Below, one piece after another: positions 1 through 9,300 of a stretch of 64,000 nucleotides of DNA. The position numbers and the translations under genes were made by a program. Source of the DNA: Phytoactinopolyspora halotolerans (lineage in GTDB: Bacteria > Actinomycetota > Actinomycetes > Jiangellales > Jiangellaceae); contig NZ_JAAGOA010000015.1 of the NCBI RefSeq assembly GCF_010550675.1, forward strand, positions 1 to 64,000. Direction: 5' to 3'. Numbering within the stretch: position 1 is the first letter of the stretch; every line of letters starts with the position of its first letter. A model generated the notes under the pieces. The model saw only the letters and a list, made by a program, of their open reading frames with translations, did no database searches and was not told the DNA's origin.

Positions 1-238
1 GGTGACGTCGGCACGAGATGCCATCGACAACTCACTTCCCATGCCCCAGCAGCGTCGCCGTTACGCGGGCATTCCTACGTGAGGCACGGAGAGCGTGTCG
101 CGGGCATTTTTCGTGAGTCTCGTCGTGCGGTGGACAGAACGAGCACCCACGTCATAACATGACAAGTGCCACGGACGATGGTTCGTGGAAGTGAGCCGGG
201 CAGCTCTCCGGACGGTGAGTCGGCCCGGCTTTGCGCTG

Positions 239-769
239 CTATTGGCGGCACTCGAGCACGGTTTTTGCCATAGGCTCTACGCGACGCTGCCACTCCCCAC
301 CCGCGCCATAGGCCCACGCAACCACATCAGCTGCCGATAGAAGCGGCTCACTGGTAGCGGGCACCATCGCGAACGTCACTCTATGCATCGCGCCAGCTTT
401 GACCAAAGACTCACCGATCACTGCCCGGTCACGTCGATCCTGATCACAACTCTCCACCAGAATTCGCGTCACCCCTTCATCTACAAGTCTCGGCACTAGA
501 GTGGCGAAGCAGTCATCGCGAGCTTGACGGTGACTCCGCGCGCCGACAACTGACTTGGCCAGATGCGTCACAAAGATTCCGGAATCCGCCATTCGAGAGA
601 CAATCAATCGGCGTCTCCGCGGGCTCTCCTTGGTCATGTGCACCCGCGAGCCTTCCGAGAGCTCGCGCATCAACCGCCGCCCACGATGTAAGTCCCCAGC
701 CGCCGTTACCGCCGCCACCAAGACATAGTCACGGCGGCAAGACTCGTCAACGAACGCGTGTAGGGACAT
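239..769 (-). CDS. DUF3800-like protein
   Basis: A protein of about 176 residues. It opens with the acidic motif FVDES and has SAADVVAWAYG near its C-terminus. Seen together these resemble DUF3800, a family proposed to have an RNase H-like nuclease fold and of unknown biological role. I chose the ATG that gives MSLHAFVDES; a GTG two codons upstream is equally possible, and neither has a strong ribosome binding site. The gene stands alone, its base composition looks less GC-rich than its neighbours, and the 166-bp gap upstream is AT-rich (around 848-880), which fits both a promoter and recent acquisition. The family call is moderate; no function can be given. Confidence 0.6.
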   Translation of the reverse strand: MSLHAFVDESCRRDYVLVAAVTAAGDLHRGRRLMRELSEGSRVHMTKESPRRRRLIVSRMADSGIFVTHLAKSVVGARSHRQARDDCFATLVPRLVDEGVTRILVESCDQDRRDRAVIGESLVKAGAMHRVTFAMVPATSEPLLSAADVVAWAYGAGGEWQRRVEPMAKTVLECRQ

Positions 770-941
770 GATCACAGACTACGAACTTCCACCGTCAATG
801 TCAGATCGCGAAAGCCTGCGAGATCGCCCGGATCGCTCCAACTTGGAATTCTATACAAATTGCGTGATCAGACTGATTAATGCGTTGCTGAATTTGCCCA
901 TATCACTGCCAGCGTTACGACGAGGGTCAATTCGGACTCTG

Positions 942-3830
942 TCACACACCGGCGGAGCCGTGGCCGCAGGGACCGGAACCGGCGCCGACCGCCATGCTCA
1001 CCAGCTCCGAGCGTGACCGGACACCAAGCTTGCGGTAGATCTTCACCAGATGGCCTTCGATGGTGCGCACCGACAGGTACAGCTCACTCGCGATCTCACG
1101 GTTGCGCCGACCCAAAGCGACGAGGCCGGCGACCCGCTGCTCGGTCTCGGTGAGCCCACCGAAGCCACCGGCCGGCAGTTCCGTGATACCGGGGCCGGTG
1201 CGCACGCCCGAACCCGTGCGGACGCCCGAGGCCCCGCGGATGCCTGAGCCATTCTCCGACTCGGCCCGCTCGGCCAGACCCAAGGCGCCGCTCTCCCGGG
1301 CCAGCAACGCGGCGCGCTGCAACCACTCCGCGGCCTCGGTTCGCTGTCCCAGCCTGCGCAGCCGCTCGCCGTAACACAGCCGCGTGTGTGCCAGTTCCAC
1401 CAGTGACACCGCATCGGAGCCCGGCTCCACGGCGGCGGCGAACAACTCCACGGACTCCTCTGCCTCCGCCACCAGCGCACGGCACCGGGCAAGCGCATGC
1501 CGTCCCCACACCGTCGGCACTCGCGCCACCCGCGACTCGAACGTCACCAGCGCCGAACGCGCCCGCTCGATCTCTCCGACCCGGACGCACGCCTCGATGA
1601 AGTCCGGCTCCGCCGCCAGCAGCGACGGATCGTCATACGCGAGGGCGTACGATTGCGCCCGTTCCAACGACGCCACCGCCTCCTCCGGCCGATTCAGGTA
1701 CAGATGCATGGCGCCGCTCTCGGACTGCACCAGGGCCGTCGTCCACCAGTCACCGAACCGGTGCGCGATCTCCACCGCATCGGCACGCGACCGCTCGGCG
1801 GCCTCGACGTCGCCCATGAGGGTGTAAACTCTGATCATCAGAGCCGGGACCTCGCCACGCCGGGTCCTGGCCGCGCCGAGAACGCGGCGCCATGCCCGCG
1901 CCGCGTCGCGAGCGGCCAGCAGCCGTCCGGCCCGCATCTCCAAAGCGGTCGACACCGCATGGACGTGCCCGGCCACCACCGGGGAGGTGCCGAAACGACC
2001 TCTCTCGACGACCGCACGGAGCAGCTCACGTGCCTCGGTGAACCGCTCCACGCGTGTCAGCACCAACGCGTGCCGGATGGATCGCGCGGGATTCGCGAGG
2101 ACGTCCACCATCCGCGAATCGACCTCGATCAATTCCCGGGCGCGGTCGAGCTCGCCGCACAACGATGCCACCCACGCCGCCGTTCGCCGATACAGGCCCT
2201 GGGTCTCCTCGGACAGCGCGGCCTCGTTCTGCTCCACCAGGTGCAGGTATCGCCGCGCCTGCAGCGGCTCGAACCGGTCCGCGAACCCGGCCGCACCGAC
2301 CAGCCAGAACTGAGCCGCAGCGTCGGGATCCGTCCGCGCCAGCAGGTCCGCCTGGCTGTCCACCAGATCGGCGGGCACCTGCCGCTCACCCAGCACACGC
2401 GCCCGCGCCTCGAGCAGCGCCAGCCGTGCACTCTGCCGCGCCGGCATCTCCACCTGGACGCGTTCGCGGGCGATGGCAATCGCCTCGTCGGTGCGTCCGG
2501 TCTGCAAGGCCAGCGTCGCGCTCAGCACGAGCCGTTCGCATCGCCGTTCCGGGTCGGATGTGAGCCGGAACGCCTCCCGCGCGAAAGCCACCGACCGCTC
2601 GTACTCACCGCGCGACACCAAGTCGGCCGACCGTCGCTGCAGGTCGGCGGCGAGCACGTCGTCGTACTCCAGTTCCGCCAGCGCGCGATGCCACAGCACC
2701 TGGTCCGCGTCGCGCTCGTCGTACGCCTTCGCCAGGAGTTGATGTGCCCGGACCCGGTCCTGCATGCCGGAGGCGTGCCACACGATCGATGCCAGCGCGG
2801 GCTCGCGCAGCCGGAACGTGCCGTCTGACACGGTCAGATGCTCCCGAATCATCCAGTCCGTCGCCGCCTGCGACGCGCCGGCCAGAGCCGACAGCACCGG
2901 CGCGAGCCGCCCGTCGGCGCTGACCGCCGCCACCAGCAGGGCGAGACGACGCTCGTCGTCGATCTTGTCGAACTCCGGGCACACGATCTCCCGGACGACG
3001 GGCGACGACGGCAGGAACCGGTCGAGCATGGCCTGACCGGTCCGCTGCTCGGTCCGCAGCCGTCCCGCCACGTCGAGCAGCGCTCGCGGGTTGCCGCCCG
3101 TGCGCTCGTAGAGTACGGCGGCGACACTCTCCGCCATGTCGTCGTAGGCCGAGAGCAGCACGTCGATGGCGCTGTCCCGGGTCAGGCCGCCCAGATGGAG
3201 CGTCGGCAGGCCGTCGAGCAGCGAGACCGAACCCGTCCGGTGCGGGTCGGCCGCCAGCACCAGCGCGACCGGTACCGACCGCAGCCGCCTGGCCACAAAG
3301 CCCAGGGCTTCCTGCGACCCGGAGTCGAGCAGGTGCGCGTCGTCCACCGCGATCAGCACCGGCACCTGGATCGATCTCAGCAACGCCAGCAGCCCCATGG
3401 CAGCCTGATACGTGCTCGCCGCCTGGTCGTCGAGGCGCTCGAGGAATTGTGCCGCTTCGGACTCGAACGTCGTCCCGCCGTCGTCGGCACGCAGACGCTC
3501 GCCCGCCAAGGAGCCGAAGAGGCCGGACAGGATCAGGTGCAGGCCGGAGTACGGCCACCCGCGTTCCGCCTCGACCGCGGTGACGCGTGAGACCACAGGC
3601 TGAGCCGCGCCTCGGGATTTGTCTCCGGCACCGGGCGGATCGTGAACGCCGGGTGCGTCGCGAACCATGTCGGCGACGGCTCGCAGGAGCGCGGTTTTGC
3701 CGACGCCGGCAGGGCCGACGACGATGCTTGCGCCACCATGCCCGCTGTGTAGCCCGTCGACGACAACGCGCAGCTTATCGAGTTCCCGTTCTCGTCCGAG
3801 AACGATTCCAGCCGTGCTGTGACCCCTCAT
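942..3830 (-). CDS. LuxR-family transcriptional regulator with AAA ATPase domain (LAL type)
   Basis: A large ATP-binding regulator of about 962 residues. The N-terminus has a Walker A motif GPAGVGKT (about residues 39-46) and a Walker B-like LIAVDDAH; the middle is a long alpha-helical, TPR-like region; the last 70 residues form a LuxR helix-turn-helix beginning LTETEQRVAGLVALGRRN. This order is that of the MalT/LAL class, in which ATP and an inducer control DNA binding. An open frame runs further upstream, but I start at the ATG giving MRGHSTAGIVLGRERELDKL because GAGGGG lies 8 bases before it and the family motif begins there. It is a single gene; its target is unknown. A repeated motif in its promoter region could be an autoregulatory site. 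Confidence 0.9.
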   Translation of the reverse strand: MRGHSTAGIVLGRERELDKLRVVVDGLHSGHGGASIVVGPAGVGKTALLRAVADMVRDAPGVHDPPGAGDKSRGAAQPVVSRVTAVEAERGWPYSGLHLILSGLFGSLAGERLRADDGGTTFESEAAQFLERLDDQAASTYQAAMGLLALLRSIQVPVLIAVDDAHLLDSGSQEALGFVARRLRSVPVALVLAADPHRTGSVSLLDGLPTLHLGGLTRDSAIDVLLSAYDDMAESVAAVLYERTGGNPRALLDVAGRLRTEQRTGQAMLDRFLPSSPVVREIVCPEFDKIDDERRLALLVAAVSADGRLAPVLSALAGASQAATDWMIREHLTVSDGTFRLREPALASIVWHASGMQDRVRAHQLLAKAYDERDADQVLWHRALAELEYDDVLAADLQRRSADLVSRGEYERSVAFAREAFRLTSDPERRCERLVLSATLALQTGRTDEAIAIARERVQVEMPARQSARLALLEARARVLGERQVPADLVDSQADLLARTDPDAAAQFWLVGAAGFADRFEPLQARRYLHLVEQNEAALSEETQGLYRRTAAWVASLCGELDRARELIEVDSRMVDVLANPARSIRHALVLTRVERFTEARELLRAVVERGRFGTSPVVAGHVHAVSTALEMRAGRLLAARDAARAWRRVLGAARTRRGEVPALMIRVYTLMGDVEAAERSRADAVEIAHRFGDWWTTALVQSESGAMHLYLNRPEEAVASLERAQSYALAYDDPSLLAAEPDFIEACVRVGEIERARSALVTFESRVARVPTVWGRHALARCRALVAEAEESVELFAAAVEPGSDAVSLVELAHTRLCYGERLRRLGQRTEAAEWLQRAALLARESGALGLAERAESENGSGIRGASGVRTGSGVRTGPGITELPAGGFGGLTETEQRVAGLVALGRRNREIASELYLSVRTIEGHLVKIYRKLGVRSRSELVSMAVGAGSGPCGHGSAGV

Positions 3831-3865
3831 CAGCGTCCCCTCTGCCCACCATCCCGGGAACGAAC

Positions 3866-3890
3866 CCGGTTTCTGAGGGTACCGGTTTCT
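3866..3890 (-). promoter_or_regulatory. Candidate operator: direct repeat upstream of the LuxR-family gene
   Basis: The 9-mer AGAAACCGG (minus strand) occurs twice, at 3866-3874 and 3882-3890, start-to-start 16 bases apart. It lies 36-60 bases upstream of the regulator's start codon. Two same-face half-sites in this place fit a regulator binding site, perhaps autoregulatory. The repeat is seen; the role is inferred. Confidence 0.35.
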
Positions 3891-4537
3891 AGTTGCAACG
3901 CAAAAGGCCCAGTTGTCGGGACATGTTCGGCAATCGACCCATGAATCGTGCATGTGACGCATATTGCGCTCTGGCGCAGGTTTGCTCACGCATTAGTGAC
4001 GAACACGGTGGACGCTGCGCTGTTCCGGCAGTAGCCGATCAGCCACTCCCAGCGGCGTCCGCGTGTCTCCGCCGGCGGGACGGACGAATTCGTCGGCGAC
4101 GGTTCGGCTGCGTCCGGTTGGACGTTTGCAGCAAGTCCGCAGCGTCATCGCGTTCGGGCTCGCCCAGCGTCAGAGCCGGCAGTGTATCCACGGCAAGCAC
4201 CGGGCTCTGAGCCCTGCCGAACAATGACAGCAGATCGACGGCCACGTCCTGCGGCGGCGGTACAGCGTCGAGACCGCGGACCACGGCGCCGATCCGCATC
4301 TCCGTCTCCGGCCGGGCGGCTTGCGGCCGGGCGCCGGGAAACCGCCCGCGCCGACGGCCGGGCACATCGACAGGCGGGTATGTCCAGCCGGCACGACGAT
4401 GTCAGCGAGGCCCAGGCCCAACGTACGACGGCCGCCGAACGGCCGCTCTTGTGAACCGGATGGACGACACGCGACGGTGACCGTCGGTTGATCCGTCGGC
4501 CGGGAAACCGGCGACTCGCCCGAGCCCGTGTCCCGGC
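3891..4537. other. Intergenic region without a recognisable intact gene
   Basis: No open frame here has a convincing start or family match. On the minus strand around 4120-4305 a stretch beginning MRIGAVVRGLDAVPPPQDV reads like real protein (balanced hydrophobic residues, few arginine runs) but then passes into arginine-rich noise. The preceding protein-like piece around 4400-4440 (GLGLADIVVPAGHTR) is in another frame. This could be a frameshifted gene relic that I cannot identify. Confidence 0.4.
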
Positions 4538-4676
4538 GGTGATACTCCGCTCCCATGGTTTGGGGGGCGCGGAGCGGAGCATCACCTTCCCTGGAGACAG
4601 GTGAGACACGCCAGCCTTCTGCGACGGATCACCCTTGCCTATCAGGAGACGGCGGGGAGACGAATCAGCACGCGGG
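4538..4676 (-). repeat. Structured repeat, copy A (hairpin plus two conserved blocks)
   Basis: Arms at 4538-4553 and 4571-4586 form a 16-base stem around a 17-base loop. The only non-Watson-Crick position becomes a G-U pair if the minus strand is transcribed. Two further blocks follow that are shared with copy B: TCACCCTTGCC at 4629-4639 and CGAATCAGCACGCGGG at 4661-4676. Their spacing (32 bases start to start) is identical in both copies. The pattern suggests a minus-strand structured RNA or the ends of a small element. Confidence 0.55.
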
Positions 4677-4733
4677 TCCCCGAGAAATTCTGTCGATCCG
4701 GCCCGCGCGGGATCCACGTGAGACTTCAGCTGG

Positions 4734-4775
4734 GTGAACTTCACTTGACTGAACTACAGTGAACTGAACTTAGAC
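4734..4775 (+). promoter_or_regulatory. Candidate promoter/operator with four TGAACT hexamers
   Basis: TGAACT occurs at 4735, 4750, 4760 and 4765, so the spacings are 15, 10 and 5 bases. TTGACT at 4745-4750 could serve as a -35 box. The cluster ends exactly where the DUF234 relic reading frame begins, so this may be the leftover control region of a gene now lost, or an operator for a regulator elsewhere. The repeats are seen; the role is inferred. Confidence 0.35.
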
Positions 4776-5313
4776 GGAGCGCGTCATCGCCGTCGATCGC
4801 CCGCTTTCGACCCGATCTCAAGAGAAAGACCGCGTGGCCGACCCATATCTCCGCTTCTACCTGGCATTTCTTCAGACGGGCCTTCCCGCCGTCGAACGTA
4901 GCTGACCGGATCTGCTAATACGAAGGATTCAACGCAGCTGGGAGTCTTGGAGGGGGCGGGCGATCGAGCCCGTCGTCCGGGACGCGGTTCTGCGTATCGC
5001 CCCTGAATTGGGCTGGCCCGACGTCGAACAGGTCGGTGGCTGGTGGAACCGCCAGAACAATCCGGAGGTCGACCTCATTGGGGCAGATCGTCCGGAGGTT
5101 GCCCGCCGAGTCGTTTTTGCCGGGAGCATCAAGTGGCACGAGACGAAGCGATTCGACGATCACGACCACCATATGCTCGTCCGCGAGGCCACAGCCGTCC
5201 CCGGTTTCGACGAGAACACCGACCTCGTGGCAGTAAGCCGCGGCGGATTCGCACCCAGCTTGCCGGTGCGGCAGATCGGCCCGACGGACCTCGTCGAAGC
5301 ATGGCAACAATGA
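4774..5313 (+). pseudogene. Relic of an AAA-family ATPase: C-terminal DUF234 region, truncated and interrupted
   Basis: Reading plus-strand frame 1 from 4774 gives a continuous match to the C-terminal part of archaeal-type ATPases with a DUF234 domain. The pieces appear in order: VADPYLRFYLAFLQTGLP (about 4834-4887), an in-frame TGA at 4903-4905, SWESWRGRAIEPVVRDAVLR (about 4936-4995), VGGWWNR then EVDLIGAD, FAGSIKW and LVAVSRGGF, ending in a stop at 5313. The N-terminal ATPase part with Walker motifs is absent and the frame is closed by TAG at 4771. Both the missing 5' end and the internal stop mark it as a pseudogene. A TTG-initiated short product from 5008 is formally possible but would hold only the last third. 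It sits between the two structured repeats. Confidence 0.75.
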
Positions 5314-5338
5314 TCAGCGAAGATTCGCGCTGCGCTGT

Positions 5339-5482
5339 CCACGGTGGACGCTCCGCTCCCGAGAATGGGGGGCAGGGAACGGAGCGTCATCCCCCGTGGA
5401 TAGGCGGGTGAAGACTGCGTGGACACCGCGACCGTCACCCTTGCCATAGAAGAGGCGTCTGCGCAGCGAATCAGCACGCGGG
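5339..5482 (-). repeat. Structured repeat, copy B (hairpin plus two conserved blocks)
   Basis: Diverged second copy of the element at 4538-4676. Arms 5347-5360 and 5375-5388 form a 14-base stem with a 14-base loop, again with one mismatch that becomes G-U on the minus strand. CCACGG at 5339-5344 and CCGTGG at 5394-5399 can add an outer stem. The shared blocks are TCACCCTTGCC at 5435-5445 and CGAATCAGCACGCGGG at 5467-5482. The stem sequence differs from copy A while pairing is kept, which favours a structure-conserving role. Confidence 0.55.
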
Positions 5483-5656
5483 GTTCTGACTATTCTCGGC
5501 TCGCGTCAGCTGGGCGTCCGAGGGAGGGCGCGGCGCCGCATTCGATCGACGCGGACCCATGCTCGGTAGCACTCACTGCGGACGCGGCGAGGTACCCGTC
5601 GCAGCCACTCTTCGCGCGAACGAATGACCATCCAGCGTCACCTCCATTGGTGAGTC
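5483..5656. other. Non-coding stretch, nothing recognised
   Basis: Between repeat copy B and the hairpin downstream of the Hsp20 gene I see no credible reading frame, promoter or repeat. Confidence 0.4.
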
Positions 5657-5685
5657 GGCGGGGGGCCGGGCCACCGGCCCCCGCC
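5657..5685 (-). terminator. Hairpin terminator downstream of hsp20
   Basis: A 12-bp GC stem (one bulged G) with a four-base loop ends 10 bases after the Hsp20 stop codon. There is no U-tract, as is usual for actinomycete terminators. Confidence 0.6.
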
Positions 5686-5695
5686 TGAGCCAGAA

Positions 5696-6148
5696 CTAGG
5701 ACTGGATCTCCTGTGCCGACGAACTATGCGTCTCGACAGCCTGACCGACATCGGCTCGTGTGACCTCGATACGGCGCGGCTTCGCCTGTTCAGCCACGGG
5801 AATGGTCAGGGTCAGCACACCGTCGGCGTAGGTTGCATCGATCTTGTCGAGCGACAGGCCGTCGCCCAGGTTCAACTGCCGCGCGTAGGTGCCGACGGCA
5901 CGTTCCCGCGCCAGCCACTGCACGTTCTCCCGCGAGCGGCCGGTCCGCTCGGCGCGGACGGTCAGCGTGCTGTTCTCGACGCTCACGTCGATCGAACCGG
6001 GATCGATGCCCGGGAGATCGAAGTGAAGGACGTAGTGATCCTCGGTCCGGTAGAGATCCATCGGCATGGTCGCCGCATTGCGGGCCGCGCCCAGCAGGTG
6101 CTCGGCGAGACGGTCCATCTCGCGGAACGGATCGAAACGAGTTACCAC
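5696..6148 (-). CDS. Hsp20/alpha-crystallin small heat-shock protein
   Basis: An ATP-independent cytoplasmic holdase of about 150 residues that binds unfolding proteins. The alpha-crystallin domain runs from MDLYRTEDHYVLHFDLPGID to YADGVLTLTIP, near residues 35-130, with the expected short N-terminal arm (RFDPFREMD). I start at a GTG giving MVTRFDPF because a perfect AGGAGG lies 8 bases upstream; the open frame extends a further 43 codons into the operator region, which cannot be coding. About 120 bases upstream is a CIRCE inverted repeat, so HrcA repression at normal temperature is expected. A strong hairpin follows the stop codon, so it is probably transcribed alone. Confidence 0.93.
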   Translation of the reverse strand: MVTRFDPFREMDRLAEHLLGAARNAATMPMDLYRTEDHYVLHFDLPGIDPGSIDVSVENSTLTVRAERTGRSRENVQWLARERAVGTYARQLNLGDGLSLDKIDATYADGVLTLTIPVAEQAKPRRIEVTRADVGQAVETHSSSAQEIQS

Positions 6149-6270
6149 ACCAACCACCTCCTGACTCTCACTGCTTCGCCCAAGTGCGGAGCATTCACTG
6201 GTGTGATGCCGCCGTCTAACCCTGGGCATCCCGGATGAACCCAGGATGACAGGCGGTTGCAGTACATAAT

Positions 6271-6297
6271 TTAGCACTCTCCACCCCAGAGTGCTAG
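6271..6297 (-). promoter_or_regulatory. CIRCE operator (HrcA site)
   Basis: TTAGCACTC, nine bases, GAGTGCTAG: this matches the CIRCE consensus at 17 of 18 arm positions with the exact 9-base spacer. It lies between the GDH stop codon and the Hsp20 gene, oriented to control the latter. HrcA is the known repressor for this element. Confidence 0.92.
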
Positions 6298-6326
6298 TCC
6301 GCTGCGGCGACTTTCACGTACGGCGG

Positions 6327-9300
6327 TCAGCCCGGCGCCGCATGCAACAGGGACCGGACCACGCGCACGCCGACCGAGAGCCGGGCGAGGTCGAACGATT
6401 CCCCCTCGATGATCTCGGCGAGCGTGCGGCGCGCGCGGGCGACCACGGCCTCTTCTTCGTCGGACCAGGTCTGCACCCGTTCTTCTGGCTCGGCGTTCTC
6501 ATCCGTGTGCTGCAGCACCTGCATGGTCAACGACGCGTGGACGCCATGCAGGTCGTCCCGCAACGCGGCACGCGCCATCGTCTTCCAGCGATCGGTACGC
6601 GGGAGGGCGATGATCCGCTCCAGCAGCCGGCCGAGACCCAGATGCTCGCCCAGAGCGAAGTGCACCTTGGCCACTTGAACCAGGTCCGTCCCGGTCGCCA
6701 GCGAGTTCTCCACCATGCCGAGCCCGGAGTACGCCGGCGGCAAGACCGCCACGCGCACCGCCAGGTCATCCGGAACGCCCGCCTTGAGTAGATCGTCCCG
6801 CCGCGCCGTGTACAGATCCAACTCGCGACCGGCCAGCACGTCCGGCAGCGCGTCCAGCAACCGGGCGATCGGCGACTCGAAAAAGCCGATCTGCCAGGCG
6901 ATGTCGATGGGTGGACGGCGGTTGACCACCAACCAGCGGGTGACCCGCTCGCTGATCGTCCGGCCCGCCAGCCTCATCCGGGTCTGCACGTCCGCGGAGA
7001 CCACATTGTCCAAGGCGGAGACCGCGGCGTAGAGCTCGGGCATCTGGAAGACCGTCCCGGCCACCGTGTGCGCCCGTGCCAGATCCTCCAGCGAGCCCCC
7101 GGTCTCCATCGCCAACCGGAACGCGAACGTGGTCCCCGCCTGATTGACCAACTCGTTGACGAGCGTGTTGGTGATGATCTCTCGCCGCAGCGGATGCGCG
7201 TCGATCCGGTCCGGGTAACGCTCCCGGAGCGCACTCGGGAAGTACGCGTGCAACAGCTCGCCGAGGTGCGGGTCGTCCGGCAGCTTCGTCTCGAGAAGCT
7301 CGGAGTACATCGTATTCTTCGTGTACGCGAGCAGAACCGCCATCTCCGGGGAGGTCAAGCCACGGTTGGCGTTCATCCGCTCGTTCATCTGCCGCTCCGT
7401 GGGCAACGCCTCGATCGCCCGGTCCAGCTGCCCGTCCGCCTCCAGTTTGCTCATGTACGCGCGATGCACGTGGGCCAGGTTGTGCGAGTTGCGCACGGCC
7501 ATCGCCAGCGCCACGTTCTGCCCGTAGTTGGTCGCCAGCACCAGTTCCGCGACCTCGTCCGTCATCTCGGTCAACAAGCTGTTGCGCTGCTTCTCCGTCA
7601 GGTCGCCGGAACGCACCACGCCGTCCAGGAGGATCTTGATGTTGACCTCGTGGTCCGAGGCGTCGACGCCGGCCGAGTTGTCGATCGCGTCGGTGTTGAT
7701 GTAGTGCGGCCGTTCTTCGGTGGAGCGCAGCGCGTACTCGACCCGGCCACGCTGAGTGAACCCCAGGTTCCCGCCCTCGCCGACGCATGCGCAGCGCAGC
7801 TCGGTCGCATCGATGCGGATCGCGTCGTTCGCCTTGTCGCCGACGTCCGCATGAGTCTCGGTACTGGCCTTCACGTACGTCCCGATGCCGCCGTTCCACA
7901 GCAGGTCGACGGGTGCGGCGAGGATGGCCCGCATCAGCTCCGCGGGCGTCAGCGCCGACACTGACGATCCGAGGTCGAGCCGCTCGGCCACCTGCGCGGA
8001 GATCGGGATGCTCTTGGCCGAGCGCGGATACACGCCGCCGCCCTCGCTGATCAAGTCGGCCGAGTAATCGTTCCACGTCGAGCGCGGGAGCTCGAAGAGG
8101 CGTCGGCGCTCCTGGTAGGACGTTGCGGCGTCCGGGTTCGGGTCGAGGAAGATGTGCCGATGGTCGAACGCGGCCACCAGCCGGATGTGCCGGGAGAGCA
8201 GCATGCCGTTGCCGAACACGTCACCGGACATGTCACCGATGCCCACCACGGTGAAGTCCTCGTTCTGGCAGTCCCGGCCCATCTCGCGGAAGTAGCGCTT
8301 CACCGATTCCCACGCACCGCGCGCCGTGATGCCCATCGCCTTGTGGTCGTACCCGGCCGATCCGCCGGAGGCGAACGCGTCGCCGAGCCAGAAGTCGTAC
8401 TCCTTGGACACCTCGTTCGCGATGTCCGAGAACGCCGCGGTGCCCTTGTCCGCGGCCACCACCAGGTACGGGTCGTCGCTGTCATGCCGGACGACGCGCG
8501 ACGGCGGCAGCACCGTGCCGTCGTCGGCGCGATTATCCGTGATGTCCAACATGCCGCGGATGAACGTCTTGTAGCACTCGATACCCTCGGTCAGCCACGC
8601 CTCCCGGTCCGCCGACGGATCCGGTAGCCGTTTGCCCACGAAGCCGCCCTTGGCCCCGACCGGAACGATGACCGAGTTCTTCACGGCCTGGGCCTTGACC
8701 AGGCCGAGAATCTCCGTCCGGAAGTCTTCCCGACGGTCCGACCAGCGCAGACCGCCCCGAGCGACGGCGCCGAAACGCAGGTGGACACCCTCCATCCGGG
8801 GCGAATAGACCCAGATCTCGAACTTCGGACGGGGTTGCGGCAACTCCTGGATCGCCTGTGAATCCAACTTGAAGCTGATCGCCGTCGAGCTGCCGTTCGA
8901 CCGGAAGAAGCTGGTCCGCAGCGTCGCCTGGATCAGCCTGAGGAACGAGCGCAGGATGCGGTCCTGGTCGAGGCTGGCCACCTGATCCAGCGCGTCCTCG
9001 ATGCGTTCGGCGACCCGTCCGATCGCCGCCTCCCGGGCCTCCGGTCCTCCGGTCCGGTCCGGATCGAAACGGACCTCGAACAGCTCGACCAGCATCCGGG
9101 AGATGTCGACATGCGCCGAGAGGCTCTCCTCCAGATAGGTCTGGCTGAATGTCGAACCGGCCTGCCGCAGGTATTTAGCGTAAGCGCGGAGCACCGACGC
9201 CTGGCGCCACGACAACCCGGCCAGAGCCACCAGCGCGTTGAAGCCGTCGCTCTCCGCGTCACCCCGCCAGGCGGCGACGAACGCATCCTGGAAGAGGCTC

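Noticed and set aside
776-941. Plus-strand small gene starting at 768
   Set aside because: It overlaps two minus-strand genes, has no ribosome binding site and no recognisable family.
1497-2828. 443-residue frame antisense to the LuxR-family gene
   Set aside because: Low-complexity Arg/His/Pro-rich translation; the minus strand gives a coherent regulator.
4145-5477. Two minus-strand frames sharing similar short peptides near 4560 and 5370
   Set aside because: The likeness (LRSxPP) comes from the DNA hairpin repeat; outside it the frames share nothing, so they are not treated as proteins.
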